Shown: in pieces, positions 44,101 to 56,715 of the stretch
How the letters are laid out: each line of letters begins with the position of its first letter
How positions within the stretch are numbered: position 1 is the first letter of the stretch
NCBI GenBank assembly: GCA_002205965.3
Contig: NADL03000865.1
Span: 274,766 to 338,765 of the forward strand
Length of the DNA: 64,000 bases
Reading direction: 5' to 3'
DNA from: Kappaphycus alvarezii
Lineage: Eukaryota > Rhodophyta > Florideophyceae > Gigartinales > Solieriaceae
Position numbers and translations under genes: made by a program
Notes under the pieces: generated by a model
Database searches by the model: none
Told to the model about the DNA's origin: nothing
What the model saw: the letters and a program-made list of their open reading frames with translations, nothing else

Positions 44101-45699
44101 TCCTCTTCAGTAATTATTACTTGTTTCTTCAGGAGTAAAAATCTTTTAATCTTTCTGTGGATCTCCCTGCTTGCCAGCGCATCAATTTGTTTTGAACTTA
44201 AACTTTGATGACCTTTACCATCATCCCTCTGCACCTCGGTCAGGTCTTGTACCACCTGACATAAGTCTCGTGACTTTTTGTCAACGACTGAAACCATCAA
44301 ACCGATTGCGCTGACTGTCTGCTGCAATATATCCCTTCTTTAAGTCCTGTAATAGACTCTTTTGTAGCCTCCTTTTCGTAGAGTCTCTCGATAGTCGTTC
44401 ATTTTTTCTTATAATAAGTGTCGCTTTTCCTCAGGCGTTGCATCAAGTAGTCGTTCTGCAAGGGTATCAAGAATCTTCAGAGACACCTGTTCGAATATCC
44501 CCGAGCGAATTGTGCAATGTAGTTTGCAAAGTTAGTTCCTGTGGGAGTTGAACCCTATTAAAAACTTTATCGTGGCTGCTGCGCATTATTTATGATCTGG
44601 GACAAAATCCTTGTACACTTCAGGCCAAACTGCAGTAGGTACTTTCTGTTATGCAGCTTACTTCCGACCTCGACAATAGGATGCGAAGAATTCACCATAG
44701 ATGGTGGTCAATCACACTAAGGCGCTGGCTCCAATTGCTTTTCTGCGCTTCTGGACTCGCATCGCTGTGGGAATGTCGTCTGCAGAGGCGGAGGGACTAG
44801 GTGAACAGACGGCATGGTTCGTTCTACGGGCTGTCGCTTGTATTTTTGGGTTATTCACTCGTATTTTTAGTACTTTATACCCCGTATCTCAACGCAAACG
44901 CTTTATTTGTCTGGTCCTAGAGTAGATACGTCCGGTTTAAACAGCAAGGGATCAGAAATTCTCACAGCAGAGACCATCCTAGTAAGTGTATCATCTTGAG
45001 CTGAGTCGACGGACGCCATAGAGGCTGAAATGATCGAGCGGGAGAATTTCGGTATTAGAACAGGTAGGTAGGTGAGCCTTCAATCAGGAGAAGTAGAGAT
45101 CGAGACCGCCGGCGGTTGATTTATGGCTGAAGTGTGAGCATGCGATCTGAGTTCAATGCTGCTTAAGAAGTCATGACGCCATATATGACGTTTGCGCATG
45201 ACGTAATGAACAAGTCACACCCAAAGAGGACGTTCGATTTCATAACCTACAGTTTGGTGCTGTTTCACTTTGTTCAAAACAGGTCGTTAAAATTTGCGGT
45301 AGCTTTCGAAGTCACTGTAAGAACTGCTAGTTAACTGCGTATTGGGTCATTTTGCGGAGACCCTTATTGTGGCGAAACATTTCAGTACAAAATTATTTTC
45401 TGGTAGTAATACATAATTGGTTATCGAATATTGGAAACTCCTACTCCAAAAAACCAAGCAAATATCCCTTTGCTAGTTCCACAGCGTGACCGTGTTCTGT
45501 TAGCCTATCGCTATCTGAATGATTTCTTTAGTTCAGACTGTATCAACGCGGAGCACTGACCGGTCCGAACACTCAGATAGGAGCTATCCAGAAGCTCGAC
45601 ATGAGCTACACACTGTTGAATGTGGAAGAGAAATGGTACTGAAATGCGATAATACTGAATAAACTCGATATGATATTTAAACACGGGAAGCGATACAAT
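41166..45699. other. gene-free region with faint old coding traces
   Basis: No gene supported. A TCCATT microsatellite is at 41,319-41,346. A minus-strand stretch 44,064-44,327 (87 residues, helical and charged) may be a remnant of a mobile-element protein, with more of the same style upstream to about 44,500, but stops interrupt it and I cannot name the family. Short open stretches at 42,997-43,206, 43,176-43,505 and 44,701-44,925 match nothing known. Confidence 0.4.
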
Positions 45700-48600
45700 T
45701 CCATCTTTTGTGCGGATTAAAAGCTATAATGACCGTGATGATATGAATGCTTCATAAAACTGGGAGAAAATGTAGCGAGTAGAATTTTTTTGATTTTGGT
45801 ATCAATGGTATTCAACAACAGAATAGCAGAGTTAAAATATCTAGAAATATGTCACTTTGATTTCTCAAAACATCTGTGTAGCCTCTTTTCATGCTCACAC
45901 TCTATCTCTAAGAAAATATAAGCCTCTTGTAATACTGCCTAGTAAAAATAATCCCCAAAGTTGTCATTTAACCCCATCCTTTCGCTATTATTACCGCAAT
46001 TTGGTTCTCTCAGCACGTAAAAGTTTCTGACTAAGCTAAGGATAGAAAATCTGTCAAATCACGGAGAGACTGACAATTTTCAAAAAATGAGATTTGTAAG
46101 CTATATTGCGTAAATTGATCCTGTTGCAAAATGTTTTACATTTTTATTGTAGAAATTAGCTTGATTGGATAAACTTATAAGCTTATAATAAAATTAATTG
46201 ACTTCTAAAGGCTCAATCGAAAGAAGTTCTGATTGAATATGTTCGCTAAAAATAATTATTTCATTTTTTATACACTCTATTACACTGCTTGGATAATGTA
46301 TTGTAATCCTAATTTCAAGGTCTCTTCAGTATACCTTTTACATATTCTGGGATTAAAGATAAAATTTTCTCTCATTTCATAGTAGAACGGTCATTACTTT
46401 TGGAAATGTTACATCTACTCTTTACATCAACTTTTCCTCAGTGAGTCCCTATTTTCTAGTAGTCTTGTATCTCTAAAGGCCTATATGTTATTCAATTATA
46501 CAACCGCCGCTTTTGTTCATACTTTCGGCGATCAAAAACTATACCAATTTCTTCTGATAGCAGGCGAGGATAATTCCTTTTTCAACTTTCTTGACCTTTT
46601 CCAAGAGGAATTATTGATTTTTTAGCTTTTATAAATGTATTCATATGATTTTATTTTGATTTTTGTGGCCTTGTCATGGCTCAAACGGGCACAAAAGGAA
46701 ACTACTATGCAGTTTTTTTATCTCTTTCGACGATTCAAGGGCGCTAAACCCTACTTAGTTTCATTCAAATTACAATACAGCATAAACTTTTGTTTCCCCA
46801 TATTTTCAAAAAGTGCGTAATATTTTCGCAAAAGTTGAGGATGAAAAAGAAAACTACATAGGCTTTTATTTTTTTCCGAGCAGCTCTAAGCGAATTTAAA
46901 TGCTTGAACTAACAAGCAGTAATAGCACTTTCCTCTTCGGTAACTTTAAGCAAGATACATCAAAATTTGAGCTCTTTGTCTCTGGAAAGTTGAATGGATG
47001 ATTCCATTCTTTGGGATACTAAATTTGAAGCGAGTACAATTAAATTAGTTGCGCAACTCAATTAGAACATAGTTGACGGTGATTTTCCATTCCGACACGG
47101 AATTATAAGTAGAAGTAACCCCATTCTTTAAATATTTGCTGAGAAAAAATTGATTAGATATACATGTAGAGAACAGTACAGGGCTCAGGATATTTTTGTG
47201 ACTTTTATGAAGAGATATTTGTAGAGCTGAAGTTAACAAAAGAAAACAATCCTCTCTAAAATCTCGACAGTGTTAACTGAAGAAGCATGTGTCACTTCAA
47301 AATACGATAAAAGTCCATTTATGTGGATATTTTCTGAAAAATGGGTCATCTTCAGAGTGTAAAACCCCTGGGATATAATTTAAGGATGAAAATGCCCATT
47401 TCAATAATTTATCATTAATTAAAAGAGGTATCAAAAAAGATGTAAAACATAAAAATGTACTCAACGAATCGTTTCCGAAGCACTTTGACTTTCAAAAATG
47501 CTTCAAACTGCATCTTGAGGTCTTTCATGAAATAATATGAATGACTTCATCGTCGTCACTTTATTTATTAGTTTCCCAACTTATATTTAATTTCAAATTT
47601 TGACTTCTTCAGGAGAATATGTACTACTACCGAAACACTTTTTACGATCAGAAAAGAAAATTATATTAGAGTTGTTCATAGAATGACCAATATAAAAATT
47701 TCAAATGATTGTAGTTAAATTTTCTCTGGTTTTACATTAAGCGAGTAGAAATCGGATCTAAAATAGGAAATAGAACATTTGAATTTGAATTTTTATTTCT
47801 TATTATTTAGATATTTTTATAGAAAATAGGAATCTTTTCTTCATTTTTTCCCCTTAACTGTTTCAGTATGATTCAAATTGTACCTATCTTTGAGTATAAG
47901 TTTTTCCAACTAAGAAGAAAATATTTCTAATAATCTCTTGAAGAAAAATTAGCACTAGCGCAATTTTTAATTTGTCATTTACAATGACCAATTTTGTAGT
48001 TACAAGTAGAAAAATGCTTAGGTAATTCTATTAAAAAAGGGAGTCTGCTGTTTTGTATTATTCCAATTTTAACATACTTTGAGTAAGAGTTATGAATCCC
48101 TAACACACGAAATTTGTCAAAAAGTTATATCCTTTTTTGTCTGTTATTTCAAAACACACGAAATCGGCCTAAAATTTATATCCATTCTTGTCTGTTACTT
48201 TCATGAATGACCAAAACAGAAAACAATTCAGTGAAGAAAATTTTTTGAACTCTTCGTATTCAAGTTTTGCTCCAATTAATAATGGCTTGGTGGTCATTCA
48301 ATTGATTTTAAATTCCCGGGAATTAGACATTTTGATTCGAAAATATCGTAAGGAGAGGGATCAGAGCTCAAAGTCTATCTGAAAGTTGGGTATTCGAAGT
48401 TTTGGTTGCATTAATTCATGGAATTACACCAAACCGGCTGTTTAAATTAGAAAATTGAAAGGTATGTTTTCTGAATGCGGTAAATTAAGATATTTGATGG
48501 TCTCAAACGCACTCCGTGGTAAATGAGCTGATTCTATCAAGGGTTTAGAGACCAAAATGGAAATATGCAAATGAGTAACGATGACTTCGGAGAAAAAATT

Positions 48601-50000
48601 TGCTGCATTCATAATAACAATAATGGGCAGAGTAATTTCTTTCCTTCTCTTCAGCACTCATCAAAGCTTTAATGCTGTAAAAGTTTTGGATATGATTTAG
48701 GAGAATAGTAAGTAATTAAAATATGAATATTCCATTCGTGGAATGTTAAAGCAAGAAAATGATAATCCACTACAAAACTGTACGCGTGTTGTTCAGTAGT
48801 TGTTTTTGAAAGATGCAACAAAGAAAAGAAAAAGAATAAATCTGATTGAATACTGCATTAGATAGTGATAATTAGTGTCAACAGGCGGACATTTGGTACT
48901 GAAAATGTATAAGCCGGATGATCAGAACTGTTGAATATGATATGAACCTTTAGAACCGATAATTGCGATAGGAGAGACAAAAATGAGTTATATGAGCCCA
49001 ATACCAACTGCTGAGGGTTACATTTCTTTGGAAAATAGAGATCTTCGGAAAGTATGGGCACTGGGGTAGCTATTAACTAAAAAGAGGCTAGATGATATTT
49101 TAAAACGCACATAAGTGGCTACAATGAGCAAAAATCTTGTAGTATTGCCCGAGGAGGTGACTACAGTATAGCTTTCTGGTAATAGGGAGCTTCTAGCTTT
49201 GATGTTAAGCCTCCAAAGAACATTTCATAAGGGCCTCAAAGCTAGGGTCATCAAACAACACAAGTTCATTTAGAGAAGTTCCCAGAAAATGGAAACAATA
49301 ACGGCTTCATGTTTCAAAACAAATTTAAAATTGCCATGAAACAAGCTATATGATCTAAATATCCGAGAAATGTATTTAATAACACTTTTGGTATCAAGTG
49401 ATTTAAGGAGGCCTTAATGTGGTGTATAAACATACTTGTGGTCATAGGTTGATACATAGACTTTTTGGGCCTGATGAGTATTCTGTGCATTATTTATTTG
49501 TATTTTTCGTGATAAGTGAAATAATTTACGATCAGCGCAAACATGAGACGTTTAAAATATGCTAAGAGCTAGTAGAAGTATGGTGGAATGTCTGAAGTGA
49601 AAATTTTGATTGGCAATAGCATCAATGAAATACCTTTTCCTTAAGACTTTCTGTCAAAATTCTTTATTGTATTCTGCGTGAATATCATATGATACTCTGC
49701 AATAAGGCGTGAGATTTCGGGGGTACAACAACATTTATACAAGCAACTTGTTTACTTTTTTTGTTGTATTCTGATAAGTCTTCGCCCGGATCTTGAGATA
49801 AATTTTTTTTGCAGACACATATCCCCCTTATTTTAGTATTTACCTAATCGCCCGGTTACTACAATTGCACAAAGTTTGGGTGTTAGAGAATAGCTAAATA
49901 AATTCCAGCGACAAATGTGAATAAACAACAGGCTAATTCTATTATGGTGTAGACCAGACTGCATTTGCTTTGCTTTCTGTAATGGGAACTAAGCACTGGC
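45700..50000. other. AT-rich gene-free island
   Basis: Base composition falls sharply: counted lines run from about 18% (47,401-47,460) to 38% G+C (46,681-46,740), against well above half in the flanking gene regions. No open stretch exceeds 70 codons and none resembles a known protein. There are no tRNA- or rRNA-like features and nothing that looks like mitochondrial or plastid genes, so an organelle insertion is not supported. It contains one short tandem duplication (48,102-48,210). Confidence 0.6.
48102..48210 (+). repeat. imperfect ~52-bp tandem duplication
   Basis: AACACACGAAAT begins two consecutive units (48,102 and 48,153), each leading through a TTATATCC stretch to TTGTCTGTTA. The units differ at roughly one base in six, so the duplication is not recent. 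Confidence 0.6.
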
Positions 50001-51115
50001 GATGGGCTGTTACGATATTATGCCACAGTAATTAGGGACGTAGGCGTAGTAGTGCTGCTGTCGACAATGATAGCTCAATATCTTGATTACCTTGGTCAAA
50101 CAAGAATGGTACTCATGGTATGGAAAGGGGCAGAGACGAGCGTTAGAAGGCAGCTACTTGTTATTACTGAAATGCCGCAGTAAATTTGGACACACCTAAT
50201 AGTGCGCCATAGTCAACAGTGTCATATTTCTACATATAGTACATGACGGGGGTGGCACTGTATTGCAAAGACAAGAATTTAGAATTGAAAGCTCAATAAT
50301 GATTCGTAGAAAGGCTTGATGGCAAGATCTACAAGACCCTGTTCAAAATCTCGAGACTGGCAAATGTACAGTACAGTCAAAGGAGCCAAACGTTCGGCCA
50401 GTTGAGACATGTTAAAGTATAACAAATAAGGCTTTGCAGGTCGTTGGACGGCAGGAGATACGTAGTCACGCCATCACCTTGTCATCTTTGTTTCATTCGC
50501 CAAACGGTTTTCAGGAGCTTACTTAATCACCGTCCGCTTTACGCCTCACTTTCCATCTGCACCCAATTTATCACATGCCATCAACCACCTTTCACGCGTC
50601 ATGTCCCCGACCTCACAGCGGTCGCTGCGCCAGCCCATTCCCGACTTTACCCGCCCACTACGTTCCACTCGCACTCGCATCAATGATTGCCTCTCTTGCA
50701 AACCCCAACCGAGAGTCACTCTAGCTGTAGCACAATACCCAGCCACCATCGCTTCCAACTCGTGTCACACCGCCGCCTCTCGCACCACATGTCACACTCC
50801 TTGCCGCCTTCCCCACGCACTCACCCCCCCACCTTTATAATGGCCTTCCATATCATCTAGCCCTCCACTCCATGCCAACATACCAACATACTGTTGCCAT
50901 GTCCCCTTTCCTTTTCATCCATCCCTGCCATCCTCCAGCTCTACACCCGCCACCCACCAACTTTATTCTACGCATACCCTACGCACACTACATGCTGACA
51001 CTTCCGTCCGCCTCTCCGCTCTTTGGGCCGCCCTCCACCGTCTCCTCTCCCACCGGTCATAGACACACTCAACCTCCAACCCGCTTCTTCCCATTCCTTT
51101 ATCTTCTAACGGATC
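50001..51115. other. intergenic, pyrimidine-rich on the plus strand
   Basis: From about 50,500 to 51,110 the plus strand is rich in C and T like the gene leaders elsewhere in the window, or like the antisense of a purine-rich gene. Open stretches occur on both strands (plus 50,444-51,123; minus 50,546-50,758) but none is recognisable. I cannot tell leader from broken gene. Confidence 0.3.
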
Positions 51116-51373
51116 TTAGCTGACCAAACTTTTGCCTCTATCAAGCGCCTCAAACAATTCTCTCACGCACGACTGGAACTCTCTCAAACCTGCTCGCTCC
51201 ATCCCCATCACCCTCCACGCCCCGCCTTTTACAATCTGCAATAACTGAAACACATGCCCTTTATCACTTCCTCTAACTTGGACTCTTGCAGCGCGCTGTT
51301 TGGGAACGACCATTTTTCCTGGTAAACCCCTCCCCTTTCCGGTGCCGCAGAACCGTCGGGTTGCAGCTGTCAT
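51116..51373 (-). CDS. possible small basic protein, unidentified
   Basis: 85 residues from an ATG (MTAATRRFCGTGKGRGLPGK), with a basic N-terminus and a helical C-terminal half (FQSCVRELFEALDRGKSL). Codon and base composition resemble neighbouring real genes. I know no homologue and it could be an exon, or part of a frame-broken longer gene on this strand. Confidence 0.25.
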   Translation of the reverse strand: MTAATRRFCGTGKGRGLPGKMVVPKQRAARVQVRGSDKGHVFQLLQIVKGGAWRVMGMERAGLREFQSCVRELFEALDRGKSLVS

Positions 51374-51644
51374 GATTTTTCACATGAGAATCAAAGTTAA
51401 CGTCGTTTTGCAACCAACCATCTTCCCTCTCTATCTCAGCTCTAGCGACTATGTGCTCGAACAACGCTTTTAATCGCCCTGTAACCCTTACCTATGCCAC
51501 CGTATTCAGTTGCATCCCACCGGGTTTATTTGATTCTGCACCGCATATATTCTCACTCAACGCTGTCATCTCATGCGCATCTTGAACCATTCTCTCCTCT
51601 TGTGCCTGGTGCAAACGTCCTGGTCCGTCTACCTTAACTGAAAT

Positions 51645-52971
51645 CTAATGCAGCTCTGCGATCGTACAGCGCACCCCGCCCCCTCCAACACGCTCTATGG
51701 TTGAGATATCTGCATGGACCAGGCGTGTGGTGTGTTCTAAAATTTTCTCCTTCTGATCCTCCTGAAACGCGTTGTACGCTCCCGTCGACATGACCATGAC
51801 CTGCTCCCCATAGAAGTTCTCCAATTCTAGCACGTTGCCACAAAATCGCTCCACCTGCCCCATCGATATGTCTACCACTTCATGTCCTGTATCCTTCAAA
51901 CTCCCCAACACCTTATCTCTTCCGTCCCCCACTATACTCTCACCGCACACCACTGCCACACCCGTCCCCACGCTCATCATCACGTTAGTATGGTAAATTG
52001 CCCTGCCCCTCTATCTACCGCCTGGAACTCTACTAATTCATACCCATCACCCTTGCCCACTGTCTCGCCAGCTTCAAATCTGACCTCGCACTCTCTGCAA
52101 CATATGCCAACCTATTCACACGGTCTAGCACCAAACTTCCCGTCCCTTCCAAGAACGATGGCTTCACCGCATCCTCCTCCCTTGTCAAATCATACACTTG
52201 TGTGTACCTGCCCGACGTCAACAACCGCTGCACCAACCGCCTCTCCTTTCGTCTCGTCTCGTCCTTCATGGGATACAACACCAACACGCAAGCTCTGTCT
52301 GTTTCGAAATTGGTATGCGTTGAAAACGTATTGTTGGGAAAGCAAGCATCAGGAGTATTATGCCAATCCTCATGGGTGAACAAGTGAACCTGCGCGCCAA
52401 CGCCCTGCTCACGATCCACCAACTTTGCATGCAATCCAGCAAACTCCGTCAACACCTTCCTCCTCACGCTCTCCGCCCCGGCCATGCCCGCTGTGCCAAG
52501 GTCGCCGCTCATGAAATGATTGTCTGCTGCGGCACTGTGATTAAACTCAAATGCAGTGGGCGCACATGCCAACACATGATTGGTACTCTGTTGCACGGGC
52601 ACTGCTTTCTTCCCCTCGCGCAGTGCATCCAATTCGTGCTTTGTGTCAATTGGGACTACACGAAAGCCACTGGAATGCAAATACTCGATCAAATCAACGT
52701 CGTTTTTCACGAGCACGTACGGCGCGTCGTCACCACTACCACCCTTGACATACTCGTTCACAAATCTCCTCGTGGTGACACCTCCCTTGACAACATCGCG
52801 GACCACCGCCACCACATCATCTGCAACCAGAGCAAACCAATCCGACAAACAGGTCCTCTCCTTGTCCCTATCAAAAACATCCCTAACAGCGACTACCTTA
52901 TTGATACCCTGTCCGAAGACGCCACCCTCCATAGCGGCATGTAGCGCCGGCCAATTGGTCTCCAATCCCAC
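51645..52971 (-). CDS. guanidine-modifying hydrolase of the CtlX/DDAH-like (amidinotransferase-fold) superfamily
   Basis: The domain starts near residue 127 with NHVLACAPTAFEFNHSAAAD and continues with DACFPNNTFSTH, LVLYPMKDETRRKERR and FLEGTGSLVLDRVNRLAYVA, then after frame changes NVMMSVGTGVAVVCGESI, FCGNVLELEN and the C-terminal GGGGVRCTIAELH with the catalytic Cys. These are hallmarks of the arginine deiminase-like hydrolases that act on guanidino or ureido groups of arginine, methyl-arginine or citrulline; the substrate is unknown. Frame changes at plus-strand C runs 52,006-52,009 and 52,043-52,045 are each resolved by one base and restore a conserved His-containing motif. The ~126 residues before the domain are not recognised, and the frame stays open upstream, so the start is uncertain; an organelle-targeting leader is possible. 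Confidence 0.75.
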
Positions 52972-55345
52972 ACCGACAAAAACAGCGGCCGTTTCCGGTG
53001 CAGCCGGTACTATATCACGTGAGGACCACGACGCATGTTTGGGAAGTGTGAGGTTGCGCCAAAAGGCAGAGATGCGTTGTAAAGAGGCGCGGCGTGCACT
53101 GCGAGATTCATGGCCACCAGAGAGCGGAAGGGAATGTGCGGTGGATGGGCGGGAGAGGAGGGGGCGGACGAAGCGGCGGGGAATCTACGGCGAGTGTTTG
53201 GACTACACGGCTTGGGCGGAGTGGGGGCCGAGGGGGTAAGAGGCGGAAGCGGAACATGAATGTTGTTCGGTGTTGGTGCTGGTTTATGGAGCTGTGATTT
53301 CGGGCTTGTGGACGGTGGGGGAAGGGGAGTGGTGAGGGAATGAGAGGGAATGAGCAGAGAGGACCGGATGAGGGGAACAAGCGAATGAGCAGTGGAGTAG
53401 GGCGGGATGCGGGGCACTGGGCGGTCGTGCAGCGATAGCAGGCGAATTTGACTTTGCGTCAAGGCAGTCGACAACGGAGCGTTCTTTCCTGGATTTGTCG
53501 GGCTCGGGGTAGTTGGATATGCACATGGGTTTTATATAGTTTACGAAATGGTGATGTACACGTGTACAATCATGTGTATTGTGTCCTGTACAACTGGAGC
53601 ATTTCGTTATTGTTACCCCCAGTTCCCAGGTGTGGCATCGGCAATGCACTGAGGCACGCGCTATGTAGTTCGAGGGTTATTGCATTGCCCCCAGTGTTCT
53701 GCCCATTCCGTGCTAGAAGAATCGTTTACGGCAACTACTTTCTATGGAATCCACTGCAGGATCCGACTGTACAGCGAGCAACTAACCGGATGGACTGCAT
53801 CCGTCACATCACATCACTGAGCAGTAGATTACACTGTTCATAAATACATTATATGGAAAACCCCGGTGTGGGCAAGTGAAGGGCATAAGTTTGTTTTTGG
53901 GGACGGGACGAGCACACATCGGGCTCGAATTGGGCCTCGCTGCTATGTCGTTTGTACCGAGTCAGGTATTTCGGACATGTAAACGAGCGAAAAAACGGGT
54001 ATCTACGGTGGGATGCGAAATCGGAATTGCACGGGGCCAGGTAAAGAGACTCTTTGTTTTAGATGCCGTAGTTATCACAAAAATGTGTGAGCGACGCTAT
54101 TTGCCAACATGATTAACTGCAGATCTTTTCTTTTTCAGGTTGGAAAATGAGAGCAGAAACTCGGGTGCGTTGTGTCAACTGTGTAAATTTTATGAGGGGG
54201 GCTGGACCAAAGCATGGGACATAAACTAATTCGTCATAGGTGCAAACTGCGGGGTCCGGCTGTTGTGAAATAGAGGGACCTCCAGTTTGCAAACAACGTC
54301 GTATTGAGTAGCCAGCACTGGATAGAACGAGAAGACGCTAGCAGCTTCTGTTTCTGTTTCTCGGTATCCCACGCGTTGTCGCGCCTTCATATCGAAGCTC
54401 AGCAGGCATCCCTTTAATATCAATCAAATCAGCTATTCCAAGTGTAGTATTGACCATTGAAAGTCGTGTCCTCCGGGCACAGGGACAACCGATATCCACA
54501 TGCAGTCTACTGAATACCATGCGATATATAAACCCGTAACAGGGGTACCTAGTATGTGTCGCCCGTCAACGCTATGTGACGGCGAGATGATATTTATCCA
54601 TTCAATATCTGGAGTGCACACCGACTGACCGACAAAGCACCCAACACATTGGGCGTGTTGCATTTTTTGCGTCGGGGCAAGGAAGGTAAATTGCTGCGAC
54701 ACCAGAATTGGGATCTGCGGGGCCTTGCCCAACGGAAACTTGCGAGCCCACAAACTGCCCTCCAGAACCGCGCCGTATCGCTGCAACATCCTAGCTCAGT
54801 CACAACTACAGGCTGAAATGCTTGCTTTAGTCAGCCAAGCAAAATCTCTCTTGGCTTTTCTTTTCTTCCATGTTTGTTTGGATGCACTGCATATTATGAT
54901 ACCTGTACAAAGCTTGAAGGGTTCACTTAAATCCTGTATGTGCAGTTCCAGAAATTCCCCTGTGTAGATAGATTCCCGAAATATGTAGATGTGCACTGAG
55001 TGAGAGAAGGGAAACTTTTTATAAAGCGGTCAGAGAAAGAGCAGCACTAAGAGGACGTAATAAGGTGCAGTCCCCGGCGATTGATATCGACCGCCGCGCG
55101 TTGCTGAACGAGGGAACAGAGACGCATCAGGAGCATATGACGTCCGACAACGGTGTGGTGCCTTTGCGGAAGGTGATATATTCGGAGATGCGATGAAGAC
55201 CCGCTCTAGTGCCGGGACCAACAGCACATTAAATACCGAAGGCCATAATATAGAAATCCATGTCCAACTCATCATATAGGGCCCGGTATCGGACCTCTTT
55301 GGTACGTTCGGCTTCTAAAAGAGCAGTAGTGGGGTCGGATTCACT
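52972..55345. other. upstream region of the CtlX-like gene and intergenic DNA
   Basis: 52,972-53,474 on the minus strand is Ser/Pro/Arg-rich in two frames and probably contains the leader or targeting peptide of the CtlX-like protein (one candidate ATG at 53,111 is in another frame). From 53,500 to 55,345 no gene is supported; short open stretches on both strands match nothing known. The last ~250 bp may belong to the LINE-like fragment. Confidence 0.35.
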
Positions 55346-55747
55346 GTGACGGGTAATGGCGCAATGGGAAGCAGAGGACGGAACGACTTTGTTGATGTTA
55401 CCTTCGTGAATCCCTTCGCCTTCAACCCGATGTCCTCTCTGAATGCGGCGCGAAATGCAAGGCAGAGATATCATTCTTATATCGCGACCTCCACCAGAGG
55501 TAGGCTCGTGCCTGTGTCTATCTTCACTCTTGGAGGTTGGCACCCATATGCATGTGCAGTGCTAAATGACGTGGCAAGGAACGTGGCTGTGAGGGCAACG
55601 GAGACGACGGGAAGGTTCTGGGGTTTTGATGCGGAGACATGCTGCAGCAGCTGTCATTTCCAATGCGGCCTGCTTGATAGCTGGCCTGAAGGCGGTCTTT
55701 TGGGGAGCGTAGTTCCCCCCCACTACTGTGTCTTCACACCTTTTTGA
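55346..55747 (+). pseudogene. C-terminal fragment of a LINE-like reverse-transcriptase protein
   Basis: 133 residues with NDFVDVTFVNPFAFNPMSSL, a charged AARNARQRYHSYIATSTRG linker and VPVSIFTLGGWHPYACAVL. The pattern D-V-T/S-V-x-N/H-P, a short linker, then V-P-x-x-x-x-T-x-G-x-W is common at the C-terminal end of non-LTR retrotransposon RT proteins, where it forms a restriction-like endonuclease fold. No RT domain is found upstream, so it is a truncated relic. The assignment is by remembered pattern and should be tested by profile search. Confidence 0.45.
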
Positions 55748-55835
55748 GTCCACTGTGGTTGCCTGGAAAAATTTAGGATAGATCGAATATATCTTCCAAC
55801 AGTAAAAGCAACCAAAACTTCCCCCTGTGGCGGAG
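55640..55835 (+). repeat. dispersed repeat related to 11,784-11,985
   Basis: CATTTCCAATGCGGCCTGC at 55,656 matches CATTTCCAACGCGGCCTGC at 11,797, and AACTTCCCCCTGTGGCGG at 55,814 matches the equivalent block about 130 bp downstream there. It overlaps the end of the LINE-like reading frame, so both copies may be 3' ends of the same element family; an LTR is the alternative, since the minus strand here reads TGTTGGAAGATATATTCG. Confidence 0.5.
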
Positions 55836-56273
55836 ATATGGTTCTGGATGGAGACGACTGACAGTGTTTTAACCTTGGACGCGTGGCGCAAATAGGTGTC
55901 TTCCATGTAGAGATCGACGCGAGGGCGACAGTCATGAGATTTGGAGAGGTCTTGAGGAACTATCCACTAGCGTATGGGCCGCGAAGCAGTAAAGTGGGTT
56001 GTCAGATAGGTGTAGAGGCTGTACCGAAGCAGATTGTGGCGCCAAGTGAAACCGTAGGCACGGTGGCGGAAGGATGCGTGGTGCCCACATGTGTCAAGGC
56101 GAAACGAGGAGCAGCACAGTAGGGGTAATGGGAAGTCCCGGAAAAGGAGTCGTGCTGAGGGGGAGAGCAATGGTTATACGCCAGAGCTCCGTAGAGCAGC
56201 GAACCCCGAGATAGTCGAGCGGGAGCGCAGTGATGTATCTGGCATGGAAAGGGGAGGCGATGAACGAACGGCG

Positions 56274-56700
56274 TGATAGGGGTAAATCGGCGGGGGAAGA
56301 GATCCTCAGAACCAATTACCCTGAGAAGGAGGTGTTGCGAGCGACAAAAGTGCTGCCGTGGTATTGTCGAACGAACAAAAGGGAGTGTATATAGAAGAGA
56401 GTTGAGGAAGCTACAAGCAAGTATAAAAGGGGCAGGGTCTACCACCGACGCTCTGCGACTGGCGTAAGAAAAAGTTTTCTTGGGTCTGAAGTTGACTCTC
56501 AACTTCCTACTACTCGGGACTTGGCTTGAAGTTGTCTGCCAACTTGCTTGACCTCTCCATGAGGAAGCAGTTTACTCAGCTTATATAGACTTTTGGCTAC
56601 CCCTAAAGTCCGAACAAAACTACAGAAGATACTAAGAAATGCATAAAAATACTTTGTGTGGACAATATACTCTAAGCAAAAGATACTTAAGAAACTAACA
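56274..56700 (-). repeat. 3' LTR of the Ty3/gypsy element
   Basis: 427 bp. On the minus strand it starts TGTTAGTTTCTTAAG and ends CCCCTATCA, so it has the TG...CA ends. Its outer 120 bp recur at 63,884-64,000. On its inner side the minus strand is purine-rich (GGGAAATAAGAGGACC), which may act as polypurine tract. The flanking host sequence at the left is CGGCG. Confidence 0.8.
56581..56588 (-). promoter_or_regulatory. TATA box in the LTR
   Basis: CTATATAA on the minus strand, about 112 bp from the LTR start, a normal distance for the U3 promoter of an LTR retrotransposon. Only the left LTR shows it; the right LTR is cut off by the window. Confidence 0.5.
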
Positions 56701-56715
56701 ATTAATTTGGTCCTC

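Noticed and set aside
45700..50000. AT-rich island as an organelle DNA insertion
   Set aside because: No fragment of a mitochondrial or plastid gene, tRNA or rRNA could be recognised in it.
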